Shown here piece after piece: positions 50,974 through 60,006 of a DNA stretch of 64,000 nucleotides. Origin of the DNA: Syntrophobacteraceae bacterium (lineage in GTDB: Bacteria > Desulfobacterota > Syntrophobacteria > Syntrophobacterales > Syntrophobacteraceae). Position numbers and translations under genes: made by a program. The stretch is taken from the NCBI GenBank assembly GCA_025453975.1, contig JALOPI010000009.1:58187-122186 (forward strand). The letters run 5' to 3'. The notes under the pieces were generated by a model. The model saw only the letters and a list, made by a program, of their open reading frames with translations. It searched no databases and had not been told where the DNA came from. The stretch's first letter is position 1, and each line of letters begins with the position of its first letter.

Positions 50974-52218
50974 TCACGGGCGGCGGGTGAAGGCCGCCAC
51001 CGCGTTCTGACCGCCGAAGCCGAAGGAATTGGACAATGCGGCCTTGAGCCGGGCCTCCCTGGCCTCCTCGCCCACGATGCTCAAATCGCACTGGGGGTCC
51101 CTGGTCCGATAGTTGATCGTGGGAGGGATGACACCGTGGTAGAGGGTCAGCACCGCGGCCACCGCCTCGATGGCCCCCGCGGCTCCCAGGGTGTGGCCGA
51201 TCATGGATTTGTTGGAGCTGACCAGCACCCGGCGATGCCGATCCCCGAAGGCCAGTCTGATGGCGTTGGTCTCCACGCGGTCGTTCACCTGGGTAGACGT
51301 TCCGTGAGCATTGATGTGGCCGACGTCCTCCCGGTTGAGACCCGCCTGGCGCATGGCCTGCTCCATGGCCCTGGCGGCGGCTCGGCCGTCGGGCTCCGGA
51401 ATGGCGATGTTGTAGGCGTCGCTCGTCATGCCGAACCCGGCGGCACAGGCCAGGATCTCCGCCCCACGCTTCCTGGCGTGCTCCAGGGTTTCCAGGACCA
51501 GAACCCCGGCCCCCTCCCCCAGGACGAACCCGTCCCGATCCGCGTCGAAGGGACGACTGGCCTCCTGGAACCGCTCGTTTCGCTCCGAGAGCACCCCCAT
51601 GGAAGCATACCCGTCCAGCACAAAGGGAGTGATGGTGGACTCGGCACCGCCCGCCAGCATCACATCGGCATGCCCCTGGCCAAGGATCCCCATGGCCAGC
51701 CCGACGGCATGGCATCCCGTGGCGCAGGCCGTGGCCACCCCCAGGCTCGGACCCTGGATGCCCAGGACGATGGCGACATTGGCGGCTGGCATGTTGGGGA
51801 TCACCTTGGGCACCGTCAGCGGGCTCACGGAGCCGGGCCCCTTGGATCGAAACCGCAGGAACTGCTCCTCGAGGTTCCCGTAGTCCCCGGCCGCCGACCC
51901 GACGACGCAGCCGACGCGGGAACGGTCCTCTTTTTCCAGGTCCAGGCCCGCATCCCTCACGGCCTCGACCGCGGCGCACGAGGCGAAAAGCGAGACCCGG
52001 GCCATCCTTCGGATCTGCTTGTGCCCCAGCCATTGCTCCGGTGCGAGTGAGGTGACTTCCGCCGCGATACGGGTTTTGTGCAACGAGGCATCGAAGGCGG
52101 AAATGGGCTTCACGCCGGAAACCCCCTCCACCAGGGAAGTCCAGAAAGTGTCTTTGGTGCACCCGATGGACGAGACGACTCCCGCCCCCGTCACAACCAC
52201 GGTATTCATAGGATCCAT
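50974..52218 (-). CDS. fabF: 3-oxoacyl-ACP synthase II FabF
   Basis: A condensing enzyme of 414 residues, as usual for FabF. The catalytic Cys lies in ATACATGCHAVG, the first His in INAHGTSTQVND, and the second in KSMIGHTLGAAGAIE, with the Gly-rich end SNSFGFGGQNAVAAF. It elongates acyl-ACP chains with malonyl-ACP. No acpP, fabD, fabG or fabZ gene is next to it, so it may be a second FabF copy or have a special product. The start at 52218 is preceded by GGTGG; an ATG at 52209 is possible. It lies tail-to-tail with lpxK. Confidence 0.93.
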   Translation of the reverse strand: MDPMNTVVVTGAGVVSSIGCTKDTFWTSLVEGVSGVKPISAFDASLHKTRIAAEVTSLAPEQWLGHKQIRRMARVSLFASCAAVEAVRDAGLDLEKEDRSRVGCVVGSAAGDYGNLEEQFLRFRSKGPGSVSPLTVPKVIPNMPAANVAIVLGIQGPSLGVATACATGCHAVGLAMGILGQGHADVMLAGGAESTITPFVLDGYASMGVLSERNERFQEASRPFDADRDGFVLGEGAGVLVLETLEHARKRGAEILACAAGFGMTSDAYNIAIPEPDGRAAARAMEQAMRQAGLNREDVGHINAHGTSTQVNDRVETNAIRLAFGDRHRRVLVSSNKSMIGHTLGAAGAIEAVAAVLTLYHGVIPPTINYRTRDPQCDLSIVGEEAREARLKAALSNSFGFGGQNAVAAFTRRP

Positions 52219-52481
52219 GTGTCCACCCGGATCTGGCGGTTTCAGGCTTCAGCGAGTGCGCTGGAAGCCAAGGCTTCCAGCTTCAAGATTTCAGGCTCGT
52301 GAAGGCATCGGTCCATTGGGTGTCGCGATATCCCATCTCTATCGATATCGCTTCCGAATGCCGGATTCCGCATGCTGAACGGGAGCAGGCCGCAAAGCCC
52401 AAGGCCGTCCGTTCTCCCCTTGGCGGATTGTCGTCAAAGCCCTTCCACGGCTCGCCGCGAAATGCCAATGGAGACAGCCCC

Positions 52482-53915
52482 TCAGGGCTTGATGACCACC
52501 ATCTTGAGGTTGGTCATCTCCTCCACGGCGAAACGGACCCCTTCCCGGCCGAGGCCGCTCATTTTGTTCCCGCCGTAAGGCATGTGGTCCACGCGAAAGA
52601 TGGAGGTGTCGTTGATCATGATCCCTCCGGCGTTGATCTGGTCGACGGCCAGGAGGGCCTTGCGGATGTCGCGCGTGTAGATCCCCGCCTGCAGCCCATA
52701 GGGCGATTCCTCAACCATGCGGACTGCGTCCTCGAAGCGTTCGTAGGCGTAAATGGAGACCAGGGGGGCGAAGGCTTCGATGCACATGACCTTCATGTCG
52801 GAGCGAACGTCGGCGAGAACCGTCGGATGGAACAAGGCTCCCTCGCGCTTCCCGCCGATGAGCACCCGGGCCCCCTCCCTCTCGGCCTCCCGCACCCACT
52901 GCTCGGCACGCGCCGCCTCGCTCTCGGAAATCATGGGACCCACGTCGCAGCTCCGGTCCAGGGGATTACCCACCACGAGCTTCGCCGTAGCCTCGACCAT
53001 GCGCCGCGTCACCTCGGCCGCGATCTCCCGGTGCACGTAGAGCCTTTGGAGGGAGATGCACACCTGGCCCGAGTTGGCAAAGGAGCTCATGACGCAGCGA
53101 GGAATGGCTTCATCCAGGTCCGCATCGGGCTCGATGATGGTGCCGGAGTTGTTCCCCAGCTCCAGGGTCACCTTCTTGAGCCCCGCCCTCCTGATGATGG
53201 CCTCGCCCACGGGCGCACTGCCCGTGAAGGACACCTTGGCCACCCCGGGATCCCCCACCAGCCAGTCTCCGACGGCGTCTCCGGACCCCACCACGACGCT
53301 GAGCACTGCCGGCGGCAGTCCCGCTTCCTCCAGGATTTCCGCGAGGCAAAGCGCCGTGAGGGGCGTGGTGGAGGCCGGCTTGAGCACCACGCAGTTGCCC
53401 GCGGCCAGGGCGGGTCCCACCTTGTGGGCCACCAGGTTCAGCGGGAAGTTGAAGGGAGTGATGGCGGCCACCACCCCCACGGGAGCACGCAGGTAAAACC
53501 CCATCCGCCCCTCGCCGGTGGGGCTGGCATCCAGCGGCACCGTCTCGCCGTGAATGCGCCTGGCTTCCTCCGCGGCGAACTGGAACGTCTCCATCCCCCG
53601 GGACACCTCTCCCCAGGAGTACTTCCAGGCCTTGCCGGCCTCCCGGCAGATCAGCTCCGCCAATTCCTCCCGGCGACGCTCGAGGATCTGCACGGCGTGT
53701 CCGAGGATCGAGGCGCGCCGGTGGGCCGGCATGCGGCTGTAGGCGGGAAAAGCAGCGCGGGCTCCCGCCACGGCCTTTTCCAAGAGGGCCCGGCCGGCCA
53801 CCGGCACCCTGCCGATGATCTCGCCCGTGTACTTGTCCAGGACGGGGATGTCCCGGGCGTCCTCCACCCACTCCCCGGCCACGGGCAGTTTGTAGGCTCT
53901 GGCATCACCAGGCAT
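52482..53915 (-). CDS. NAD(P)-dependent aldehyde dehydrogenase
   Basis: A 477-residue member of the aldehyde dehydrogenase superfamily. Visible are ITPFNFPLNLVAHKVGPALAAGN (coenzyme binding), FTGSAPVGEAI, the catalytic Glu in VTLELGNNSG, the nucleophile Cys in NSGQVCISLQRLYV (near residue 285), and EAFAPLVSIYAYERFEDAV. LGNNSG instead of the usual LGGxxP and the VCISLQR context are typical of a subgroup that acts on lactaldehyde, glyceraldehyde-3-phosphate or sulfolactaldehyde; the actual substrate is unknown. Start at 53915 has GGAGGAG. It follows the cNMP-PilZ gene with 29 bases between, in the same direction, and the pair is likely one operon. Confidence 0.9.
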   Translation of the reverse strand: MPGDARAYKLPVAGEWVEDARDIPVLDKYTGEIIGRVPVAGRALLEKAVAGARAAFPAYSRMPAHRRASILGHAVQILERRREELAELICREAGKAWKYSWGEVSRGMETFQFAAEEARRIHGETVPLDASPTGEGRMGFYLRAPVGVVAAITPFNFPLNLVAHKVGPALAAGNCVVLKPASTTPLTALCLAEILEEAGLPPAVLSVVVGSGDAVGDWLVGDPGVAKVSFTGSAPVGEAIIRRAGLKKVTLELGNNSGTIIEPDADLDEAIPRCVMSSFANSGQVCISLQRLYVHREIAAEVTRRMVEATAKLVVGNPLDRSCDVGPMISESEAARAEQWVREAEREGARVLIGGKREGALFHPTVLADVRSDMKVMCIEAFAPLVSIYAYERFEDAVRMVEESPYGLQAGIYTRDIRKALLAVDQINAGGIMINDTSIFRVDHMPYGGNKMSGLGREGVRFAVEEMTNLKMVVIKP

Positions 53916-53944
53916 CAGGTCTTCTCCTCCAGGGGTTGAATCCA

Positions 53945-54970
53945 TCAACGGGTGGACCGCTCTCCATCGGGCAGCTCCAGGATCCCTTCCATTTCTCCTC
54001 GGTCCAGAAGCTCATCGAACTTCACATGCAGGCAGTAACCCTCGAAAGGAATGTGGGAGATGGCCACGATGAAGCCTTTTCGGGTCAGCTTGACGCGGGG
54101 CTCGTTTCCGGGGATGACGACGGTGAAGCCCACATTGCGGCCCAGCAGGGCCCGGGCTGTCTTTCGGTCCCCGATGTTCACGAGGAAGGCCACGCCGCCC
54201 TGGGATATGTCGGCCACATCCCCCCTGAACGGCTTGGCGACGGGCTTCCCCAGGCCGCTGAAAAGCTGGACGGCCGCGGAGCCGCTGATCACTTTGCGGT
54301 GGTGGTCCCGGCGCTCCACCCCTTTCTCTTTGAGCAGGGAGGAGGTGGCCGGAGCGCTCAGGCAGAATGCACGGAGCTTATCCTCGAGGGTCGGGAAGTC
54401 CTTCTCCCAGGCGACCAGAGCCTCCCGATCCAGGGCTGCCAGCTCCACCCTGGAAAGCGTCACCAGGGAAACGGTGCAGACACTTTCCGAAAAGAAACCG
54501 TCAGCCAGGGCAATCTCACCCTGACCCAGCCTTCTCAGAACGATCTCCCGGGGCCCGTCGCGCCAGATCAGAGCCAGCTCCCCTCTATTGATGAGGTAGA
54601 GCTTCGAGTGCTGATCCCCCTGAGCGAAGATCGTCTGCATGGCTTCGAGGTCTTCCTTCCCGAGGGCGTGATAGAAAGCCGTACCCTCCTCGGGCGTCAG
54701 CCGGTTGTAGAGCCTGGCCCACACGGTACGGTGCACCGTATCCACCGACTGGAGCTTTTCCTCCTCGATGATCTCCGCCGATCTGATGATCTCCGTCAGG
54801 GCCAGGTCATCGACCTCCATGAGCCGGGCCCTGTAGGCTTCCGCCCTGACGAAGTCCTTGCTTCTGGCGCACTCGACGACCATCTCGAAGAGAAGCTGGA
54901 CAGCAGCCTCGCGATTGTTCAGCTCGAGATGGGAATTGACAACCTCTTCCTTCCGTGAAATGGGGTCCAT
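53945..54970 (-). CDS. Cyclic-nucleotide-type domain fused to a PilZ domain
   Basis: A 341-residue cytoplasmic protein. An N-terminal helical region (about 1-95) precedes a cyclic-nucleotide-monophosphate-binding-fold domain (about 95-205: MQTIFAQGDQHSKLYLINRGELALI, then RRLGQGEIALADGFFSESVCTVSLVTLSRVELAALDRE). A C-terminal PilZ domain (about 220-335) has the arginine motif in ERRDHHRKV and the DxSxxG motif DISQGGVAF. The Glu and Arg that usually hold cyclic nucleotide phosphate in CRP-type domains are not obvious. The protein may integrate c-di-GMP with another signal. AAGG precedes the ATG. It lies just upstream of the aldehyde dehydrogenase gene. Confidence 0.82.
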   Translation of the reverse strand: MDPISRKEEVVNSHLELNNREAAVQLLFEMVVECARSKDFVRAEAYRARLMEVDDLALTEIIRSAEIIEEEKLQSVDTVHRTVWARLYNRLTPEEGTAFYHALGKEDLEAMQTIFAQGDQHSKLYLINRGELALIWRDGPREIVLRRLGQGEIALADGFFSESVCTVSLVTLSRVELAALDREALVAWEKDFPTLEDKLRAFCLSAPATSSLLKEKGVERRDHHRKVISGSAAVQLFSGLGKPVAKPFRGDVADISQGGVAFLVNIGDRKTARALLGRNVGFTVVIPGNEPRVKLTRKGFIVAISHIPFEGYCLHVKFDELLDRGEMEGILELPDGERSTR

Positions 54971-55104
54971 ACCTTCATCCTCTCCCGTCTGAGGGTTGCC
55001 GCCTGGTAGTAAGATTCGCGTACCCTACTGTAATACCTCCCTAAAGTCGAGTTGATTTCAGGCGGCTCGCCTCAGTGCGCTGTCCCCGTCCCCAACCGCG
55101 GGCA

Positions 55105-56229
55105 TCACTGAGCTCCCGTGATCCTGTAAATGCTTCCCGTACCATAGTCGGCGACATGGAGCTCACCCCCTTCATCCTCGCCAAAGGTGCTGATGAGAAA
55201 GTCCGTATCCTCCAAGACCCGGCTGGACCATCCCGTAGCCGGCTCGAAACGGGCCCCCCAGATCAATCCAGAGCAGAAATCCCCGTAGACGTATTCCCCC
55301 GTCAGACCCGGCACGGCACTCCCCCGGTAGACGTATCCACCCGTGACGGAGCACCCGGAGGCGTGGGAGTACTCGAGAACGGGAGGATCGAGGAGTCCGT
55401 CATCGCAGTTGGTCGAGGGATCGAAGCAATGGGTCCCCTCCATCAGCCGCCAGCCGTAGTTCGCTCCTCCGGGAGCCCCCGCCGGCTCGAAGTTCACCTC
55501 CTCCCAGGCTCCCTGGCCAACATCCGCGATATAAAGATCGCCCGTGAGACGATCGAAGCTGAACCGCCATGGATTTCGCAGCCCCAGCGCCCAAATCTCT
55601 GGTCTGGCACCGCGAACGGCGGCAAATGGGTTGTCCGCGGGGATGGCGTAGCGGACCCGGGGATTCACATCGATCCTGAGGATTTTTCCGAGGAGCGAGC
55701 GTAGATTCTGGGCACGGTTGCCGGGGTCGCCCGCCGAGCCGCCGTCACCCAGACCGATGTACAAGGCGCCGTCCGGCCCAAACTGGATCTGGCCGCCGTT
55801 GTGATTGGCAAAAGGCTGTGCTACTCTGAGTACGGTACGGGCGGAACGGGGGCCCGCCACGTTGGGGTCTCCCGAAACCCGGTATCCAGCCACGATCGAG
55901 TGCCCAGCTCTATGGGTGTAATGGACGAAAAAGCGCCCGTTTGCCGCGTAATCCGGATGGAAGGCCAAACCCAGGAGCCCGCGCTCCCCACCCGAGGAGA
56001 CCCTCGAGCGCAGGTCCAGGAAGGGCGTCGGGAGAACCTGGGCACCATCGTGAATGAGGATTCGGCCATCCTGAAGCACGATGAAAAGCCTTCCCGAGCC
56101 GTCTCCCGCATGGGTCAGCGCGACGGGGGCGCCAAGGCCCGTGGCGACGGCTTCGAGCTGCAAAACCGATTCGGCCCGTCCGGCCCAGCCGAGGACCAGG
56201 AGCATCACTGTCAGCAATGTGGAGATCAT
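55105..56229 (-). CDS. PQQ-type soluble sugar dehydrogenase (GSDH/Asd family)
   Basis: A secreted six-bladed beta-propeller of 374 residues in the glucose/sorbosone dehydrogenase family. A short signal peptide (about 1-19) is followed by the typical propeller motifs: GERGLLGLAFHPDYAANGRFFVHYTH, then FANHNGGQIQFGPDGALYIGLGDGG with the catalytic His, LRNPWRFSFDRLTGDLYIADVGQ and GGANYGWRLMEG. Family members use pyrroloquinoline quinone and oxidise aldose sugars. No pqq synthesis genes are nearby, so the enzyme might depend on external PQQ or have lost activity. GGGAGG lies upstream of the ATG at 56229. The upstream frame to 56337 is not homologous. Confidence 0.88.
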   Translation of the reverse strand: MISTLLTVMLLVLGWAGRAESVLQLEAVATGLGAPVALTHAGDGSGRLFIVLQDGRILIHDGAQVLPTPFLDLRSRVSSGGERGLLGLAFHPDYAANGRFFVHYTHRAGHSIVAGYRVSGDPNVAGPRSARTVLRVAQPFANHNGGQIQFGPDGALYIGLGDGGSAGDPGNRAQNLRSLLGKILRIDVNPRVRYAIPADNPFAAVRGARPEIWALGLRNPWRFSFDRLTGDLYIADVGQGAWEEVNFEPAGAPGGANYGWRLMEGTHCFDPSTNCDDGLLDPPVLEYSHASGCSVTGGYVYRGSAVPGLTGEYVYGDFCSGLIWGARFEPATGWSSRVLEDTDFLISTFGEDEGGELHVADYGTGSIYRITGAQ

Positions 56230-56636
56230 ATCGGAACCTCCCTCAGAGGGATTCACTTCGCCAGCATCATGGGTATACTCTATTCGGTTAAAGAGCAAGA
56301 GTGCCACTGTCAAGGCTTCGGCCCCGGGCGATCCCATGGACAGCGGGACCGCACAGGCAGGATCAGCAGGTTCAACCCATTGAAATGCCAGGCTAAAAGC
56401 AATTCATTCAACGCGCCCCCCCCCGTGCAGGCTTCCCCGTGAAGCTTCAAGCGCGAAGCTTGGGATCATTTCATGGGGAGGTCCGTCTTGCAGGGTCCGG
56501 CATGTTGTGATTGACTGCCCAACGAGAACGGGGGAGGATCGTGCCATCGTATCGTGGCGAGACGCCGCCGGCTCCCGCCTTTCTTGAGGCTCCCGTCGGT
56601 TTTGGAGGTACGTTTCCCATCGCAATGGAGGGGCTC
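56230..56636. other. Gene-free divergent region
   Basis: About 400 bases between the sugar dehydrogenase and the zinc-ribbon gene. It should contain two promoters; I see no convincing pair of boxes and no repeat. Confidence 0.45.
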
Positions 56637-56981
56637 ATGTGGCTGGGACAGGTTAAGTTCTTCTGCACTCAATGCGGAAAAGAGATGACTGACGCCGTCC
56701 AGAGACGGATCGAGCAGCGATGCAAGGAGCTGTCCATCGACCCCGCGCAGCTGGGGGACAAGGCGCGCGAGGCTGCCAGGACCGAGATGCTGCGGGAGTG
56801 GGGAGAGGCCCCGGCAGCCCCCGCCGAGCTGGCCTTCATCAAGGCGACGGCGTTCCTCCTCCTGGAGCTGGCTTATTCGCCGGCTCTCCTCTGCAACGAT
56901 TGTCGATCGCCTCAAGTGGAGCACCGCCTGGAGAACAAGGTGAAGCTGCATCTCATCAAGGGCGGCAAGACCGAGGAGTGA
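56637..56981 (+). CDS. Small two-CxxC (zinc-ribbon-like) protein
   Basis: A 114-residue protein whose ends each hold a CxxC pair: FFCTQCGKEM near residue 10 and LLCNDCRSPQ near residue 85. Together they could bind zinc or a cluster across a mostly helical middle (EQRCKELSIDPAQLGDKAREAARTEM, then AELAFIKATAFLLLELAYSPALL). The tail is basic. No family is recognised. The ATG at 56637 has GGAGGGG very close upstream; ATG 56625 is possible. It lies 99 bases before pyrF on the same strand and may share its transcript. Confidence 0.65.
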   Translation: MWLGQVKFFCTQCGKEMTDAVQRRIEQRCKELSIDPAQLGDKAREAARTEMLREWGEAPAAPAELAFIKATAFLLLELAYSPALLCNDCRSPQVEHRLENKVKLHLIKGGKTEE

Positions 56982-57080
56982 GGGCAAACCGTGGGATTCA
57001 AGGATGCGTTTTGAGATGCCTCAGCATGGAAGGGGGCGGCGACTGTCTTCCGTCAGATTAGAGACTCGTGGAGGAAGGGG

Positions 57081-57800
57081 ATGGGCATGAAGGATATCCC
57101 GTTGAATGAGCGCATCATCCTGGCTCTCGATTGTGAGTCGCCCCGGCTGGCCATGGAATGGGTCCGGCGCGCGGAGAGCCATGTCAAGTTCTTCAAGGTG
57201 GGACTGCAGCTCTTCATGGCAGGCTGGTTCCACATCGTCGACAGCATCACGAGCCGCGGTCACAAGGTGATGCTGGACCTCAAATTCTTCGACATTCCGG
57301 AGACGGTGGGCCTGGCCGTGAGGCAGCTGAGGGACCGGGGCGTCGCCTTCGCGACGGTGCACGGGAACGACTCGATTCTGGAAGCCGCCGTCCGTGAGAA
57401 GGGAGACCTGGCCATCCTGGCCATCACGGCACTGACGAGCTTCGGGGAAGAGGACATGCGGGCGATGTTCGGGGCCCCCGTCAACATCGAAGATCTGGTC
57501 CTGTCGAGGGCACGGCGGGCATTGGAGATCGGATGCGACGGCGTCGTCTCCTCGGGCTTGGAAGCCGCGCGGCTCCGTCATGAGCTCGGCCACGGGCTGT
57601 TCATCGTGACCCCTGGAATCCGCCCGGGCTCCAACCGCGAGACGCCGATGGACGACCAGAAGCGCATCGTCACGGCAGGCGACGCCATCACCAGCGGAGC
57701 CGACCACGTCGTGGTCGGAAGGCCCATCAACACAGCCCCGGACCCCATCGCCGTCATCGAGACCATGCAACGCCAGATCTCGGCCGCCCTCGCTCCCTGA
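57081..57800 (+). CDS. pyrF: Orotidine-5'-phosphate decarboxylase PyrF
   Basis: PyrF makes UMP from orotidine monophosphate, the last step of pyrimidine synthesis. The 239-residue protein has the family pattern: IILALDCES at the first strand, FFKVGLQLF with the phosphate-side Lys, catalytic DLKFFDIPETV (Asp-Lys-Asp), then VTPGIRPG and ITSGADHVVVGRPI at the phosphate-binding end. A GAGGAAGGGG site precedes the ATG at 57081; ATG 57087 is an alternative. It converges on the Cache gene; no other pyr genes are adjacent. Confidence 0.95.
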   Translation: MGMKDIPLNERIILALDCESPRLAMEWVRRAESHVKFFKVGLQLFMAGWFHIVDSITSRGHKVMLDLKFFDIPETVGLAVRQLRDRGVAFATVHGNDSILEAAVREKGDLAILAITALTSFGEEDMRAMFGAPVNIEDLVLSRARRALEIGCDGVVSSGLEAARLRHELGHGLFIVTPGIRPGSNRETPMDDQKRIVTAGDAITSGADHVVVGRPINTAPDPIAVIETMQRQISAALAP

Positions 57801-57990
57801 GCGCCCTGCATGGGCGGTAAAAAAGATATGGGAGATCGAGACACCAACGCCCCGGCGCGGATGGCACCCGCCCCGATCCCCCCTCGGGGGGTTGGGGGGG
57901 TGTGCCATCTGGCCGTCACGAAGCGCACCTCCCCACCCCTCTCGAGGTGGGACTGAAAATGGAGCGGGCTTGTATTCACGCCCGGCTGTG

Positions 57991-58383
57991 CTAGTCGGAA
58001 TAGCCGCTCCCCACGATGAGAGCGCTCTTGGTCTTCCTCACGTAGGAGTGCTTCATCTTGCCCTGCCACTCATAGTCCACCCACACACCGGCCGGAGTGG
58101 CCTTGACCACCGCGTCGAAAACAGGAGCGGCCTTTTCCTTCAGGCTCTGGCCCACCAGTGACGGGTGCACCAGCAGCATTCCGTCCTCCTTCATGATGAA
58201 CACGTAATAGGGCTCTCTTTTGGCAGCATCCTTGAAATCGTCAGCGGTCTTCCCTCCATCGATGGCTGCCACGATCTCGTCCACCTGCTTTTTGATGGCA
58301 TCCTTGTCAGGGGCTGCAAACCCCGAAGTTGCGAAGCAAACGATCGCCAGGATGGCCAGGAACAGAACCGATGCCTTTCTCAT
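57991..58383 (-). CDS. Secreted stand-alone Cache-type sensor domain protein
   Basis: A 130-residue periplasmic protein. A signal peptide covers about residues 1-24 (ATSGFAA). The rest is one small Cache/sCache_2-like domain: QVDEIVAAIDGGKTADDFKDAAKREPYYVFIMKEDGMLLVHPSLVGQSL, then GVWVDYEWQGKMKHSYVRKTKSALIVGSGYSD. In chemoreceptors and kinases this fold binds small organic acids, but here no membrane or signalling domain follows. A soluble partner or scavenger role is inferred. AGGAG precedes the ATG. pyrF is convergent. Confidence 0.85.
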   Translation of the reverse strand: MRKASVLFLAILAIVCFATSGFAAPDKDAIKKQVDEIVAAIDGGKTADDFKDAAKREPYYVFIMKEDGMLLVHPSLVGQSLKEKAAPVFDAVVKATPAGVWVDYEWQGKMKHSYVRKTKSALIVGSGYSD

Positions 58384-58782
58384 GATGCACTCCTTTCAAA
58401 TCCCAGATGTTTACTGAAGCAGAACCTGAACGAAACACCACTGCAACGACGGAACCGCGATCACCTCCTTCCAAAATCCAGTTTTGAAAAGACGGGCACG
58501 AGCTTCCATGGGGACGGGCGGTTCAGTGGATGTATCAGGCCGAGTTTTCAGACAACAGGGAGAAGAGCGGGAGCTTGAGCATGGTCGAGAACGGTTGATC
58601 CGATGTGCGATGGCCATTACCTACACTCAGTCGGATCACCCCGTCAACAGATTTCTCCCCGCTGGAGACGGAGAACCGGGAGTAAAGCACCCGGGACAAG
58701 CGTCCCCGGAGGGGAGCCGAGGTGGCGCTTTCGAGTGGGTCGCGGCTGGGCCATCTCATGGCGGAGGAGAGCGGAAGCAGGC
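58384..58782. other. Gene-free stretch between two minus-strand genes
   Basis: About 400 bases. Nothing supportable is seen; frames here lack ribosome sites and have shadow composition. Confidence 0.45.
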
Positions 58783-59637
58783 TCATGGGCCTGGCGTGAG
58801 GCCGGCGCTTGGGATCCCTTCAAGAAACCGTTCAATGCCCTGGATGTAGGCGTCGCCCGAGACCAGAAAGCCACTGTTGTGATCGCCTCGAATGGTCAGG
58901 AGCTCCCTGGGAGCGCCGAGGGCATTGTAGATGCTCTTTCCATGATGATACGGAACGATGTCGTCTTCGGGGCTGTGGATGACCAGCGTGGGACACCGCA
59001 CCTGCCGGACATAGTCCAGCGTACGGTAATGGAATCGAGACAGGAGCCTCACGGGGAAGAGCGGATACAGCTCGGCTCCGAGGTCGGGAAGGGACGTGAA
59101 GGTGGAGGCCAGGATCAGCGCGCGGGCGGGATACCGGGTGGCGAGACGCGCGGCAACAGCCCCGCCCAGGGATTCCCCGTACACTACGACACTACCGGGA
59201 GGAATCCCTTTCTTCCCAGCCAGAAAACTCCACGCCGCCTCGGAATCCAGATGCGTGCCCTCCTCGGAAGGAGACCCGCCGCTGAGCCCGAAGCCCCGAT
59301 AGTCGAAAAGGAAAACGTTGAGCCCGAGCCGATGGAAGATCTGGACGTAGGCCAGACGGTGGGAAATATTTCCGGCGTTGCCGTGGCAGAAAAGGATCGT
59401 CCCCCTTGGGCTGACGGCGGGAACATACCAGGCGAAGAGCTCGACCTGGTCCCCGGTCTTCAGGTATATGGCCTCGTAGGGCAGCTGAATATCGTGGGGG
59501 GTGCCCGCCATCTGCTTTTCCGGAAAGTAGACCAGCTGCCCCTGGAAAAGGAAGAGGACCATTCCAAGGGCTGCGTAGGCACCTAAAAGGGAGGTCACGA
59601 CCAAACATAGTCCCGACCACGGCAGCGTGCTCGCCAT
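58783..59637 (-). CDS. Membrane-anchored alpha/beta hydrolase (ABHD13/BEM46-like)
   Basis: A 284-residue hydrolase with an N-terminal hydrophobic anchor (about 8-32). The core has CHGNAGNISHR as the oxyanion region, VFLFDYRGFGLSGGSPSEEGTHLD, the nucleophile elbow GESLGG with Ser, the acid in IHSPEDDIVPYHHG, and a final His in GDHNSGF. These are hallmarks of the BEM46/ABHD13 group, which acts on lipids or acyl groups at membranes. Substrate is unknown. Start at 59637 has GGAGGGG; the upstream frame to 59820 is unrelated. Neighbours give no clue. Confidence 0.85.
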   Translation of the reverse strand: MASTLPWSGLCLVVTSLLGAYAALGMVLFLFQGQLVYFPEKQMAGTPHDIQLPYEAIYLKTGDQVELFAWYVPAVSPRGTILFCHGNAGNISHRLAYVQIFHRLGLNVFLFDYRGFGLSGGSPSEEGTHLDSEAAWSFLAGKKGIPPGSVVVYGESLGGAVAARLATRYPARALILASTFTSLPDLGAELYPLFPVRLLSRFHYRTLDYVRQVRCPTLVIHSPEDDIVPYHHGKSIYNALGAPRELLTIRGDHNSGFLVSGDAYIQGIERFLEGIPSAGLTPGP

Positions 59638-60006
59638 CGCTCCCCTCCGACCGTCCCCGTCCGGCCCCCGAGCCTTCACCTGCCCGTGACTCCAGCCAGC
59701 CTCGCTCAAAGGCTCTCCTCGAAAACGGCGCTTCCCATGATTCCCGGAAAACCAGGCTCCATGAGCGAAGCCCTGGAGCCTGGTCATACTCGTTGAGGGC
59801 CAAGATCGTATTTTCCCCATGAGGGGGAGCGTACGCCGCTCTCACGCACCCGGCAATGGGACGCTGATTTTCACGATGAGCAGTGATTCACGCTGATGAA
59901 TGAAGGAGCGTGGTCAAACCAGCGGAGATCAGAGCGCATCAAAGCCCATCAGCGTCCCATGGGTATGCCTTCCGGGAAGCAGCTTCCGGCATTGAAAGCC
60001 CAAGCC
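59638..60006. other. Gene-free stretch with an inverted-repeat element
   Basis: About 370 bases between two minus-strand genes. The only structure is the 13-bp inverted repeat at 59856-59960. Confidence 0.5.
59856..59960. repeat. Element bounded by a 13-bp perfect inverted repeat
   Basis: ATGGGACGCTGAT (59856-59868) and ATCAGCGTCCCAT (59948-59960) are perfect inverted ends, 79 bases apart. Internal sequence contains further CGCTGATGA-type motifs and continues partial symmetry. Confidence 0.6.

Noticed and set aside
57878..57891. C6/G6 inverted repeat after pyrF as a terminator
   Set aside because: The loop would be only two bases and no T-run follows; it is more likely simple GC-rich sequence.
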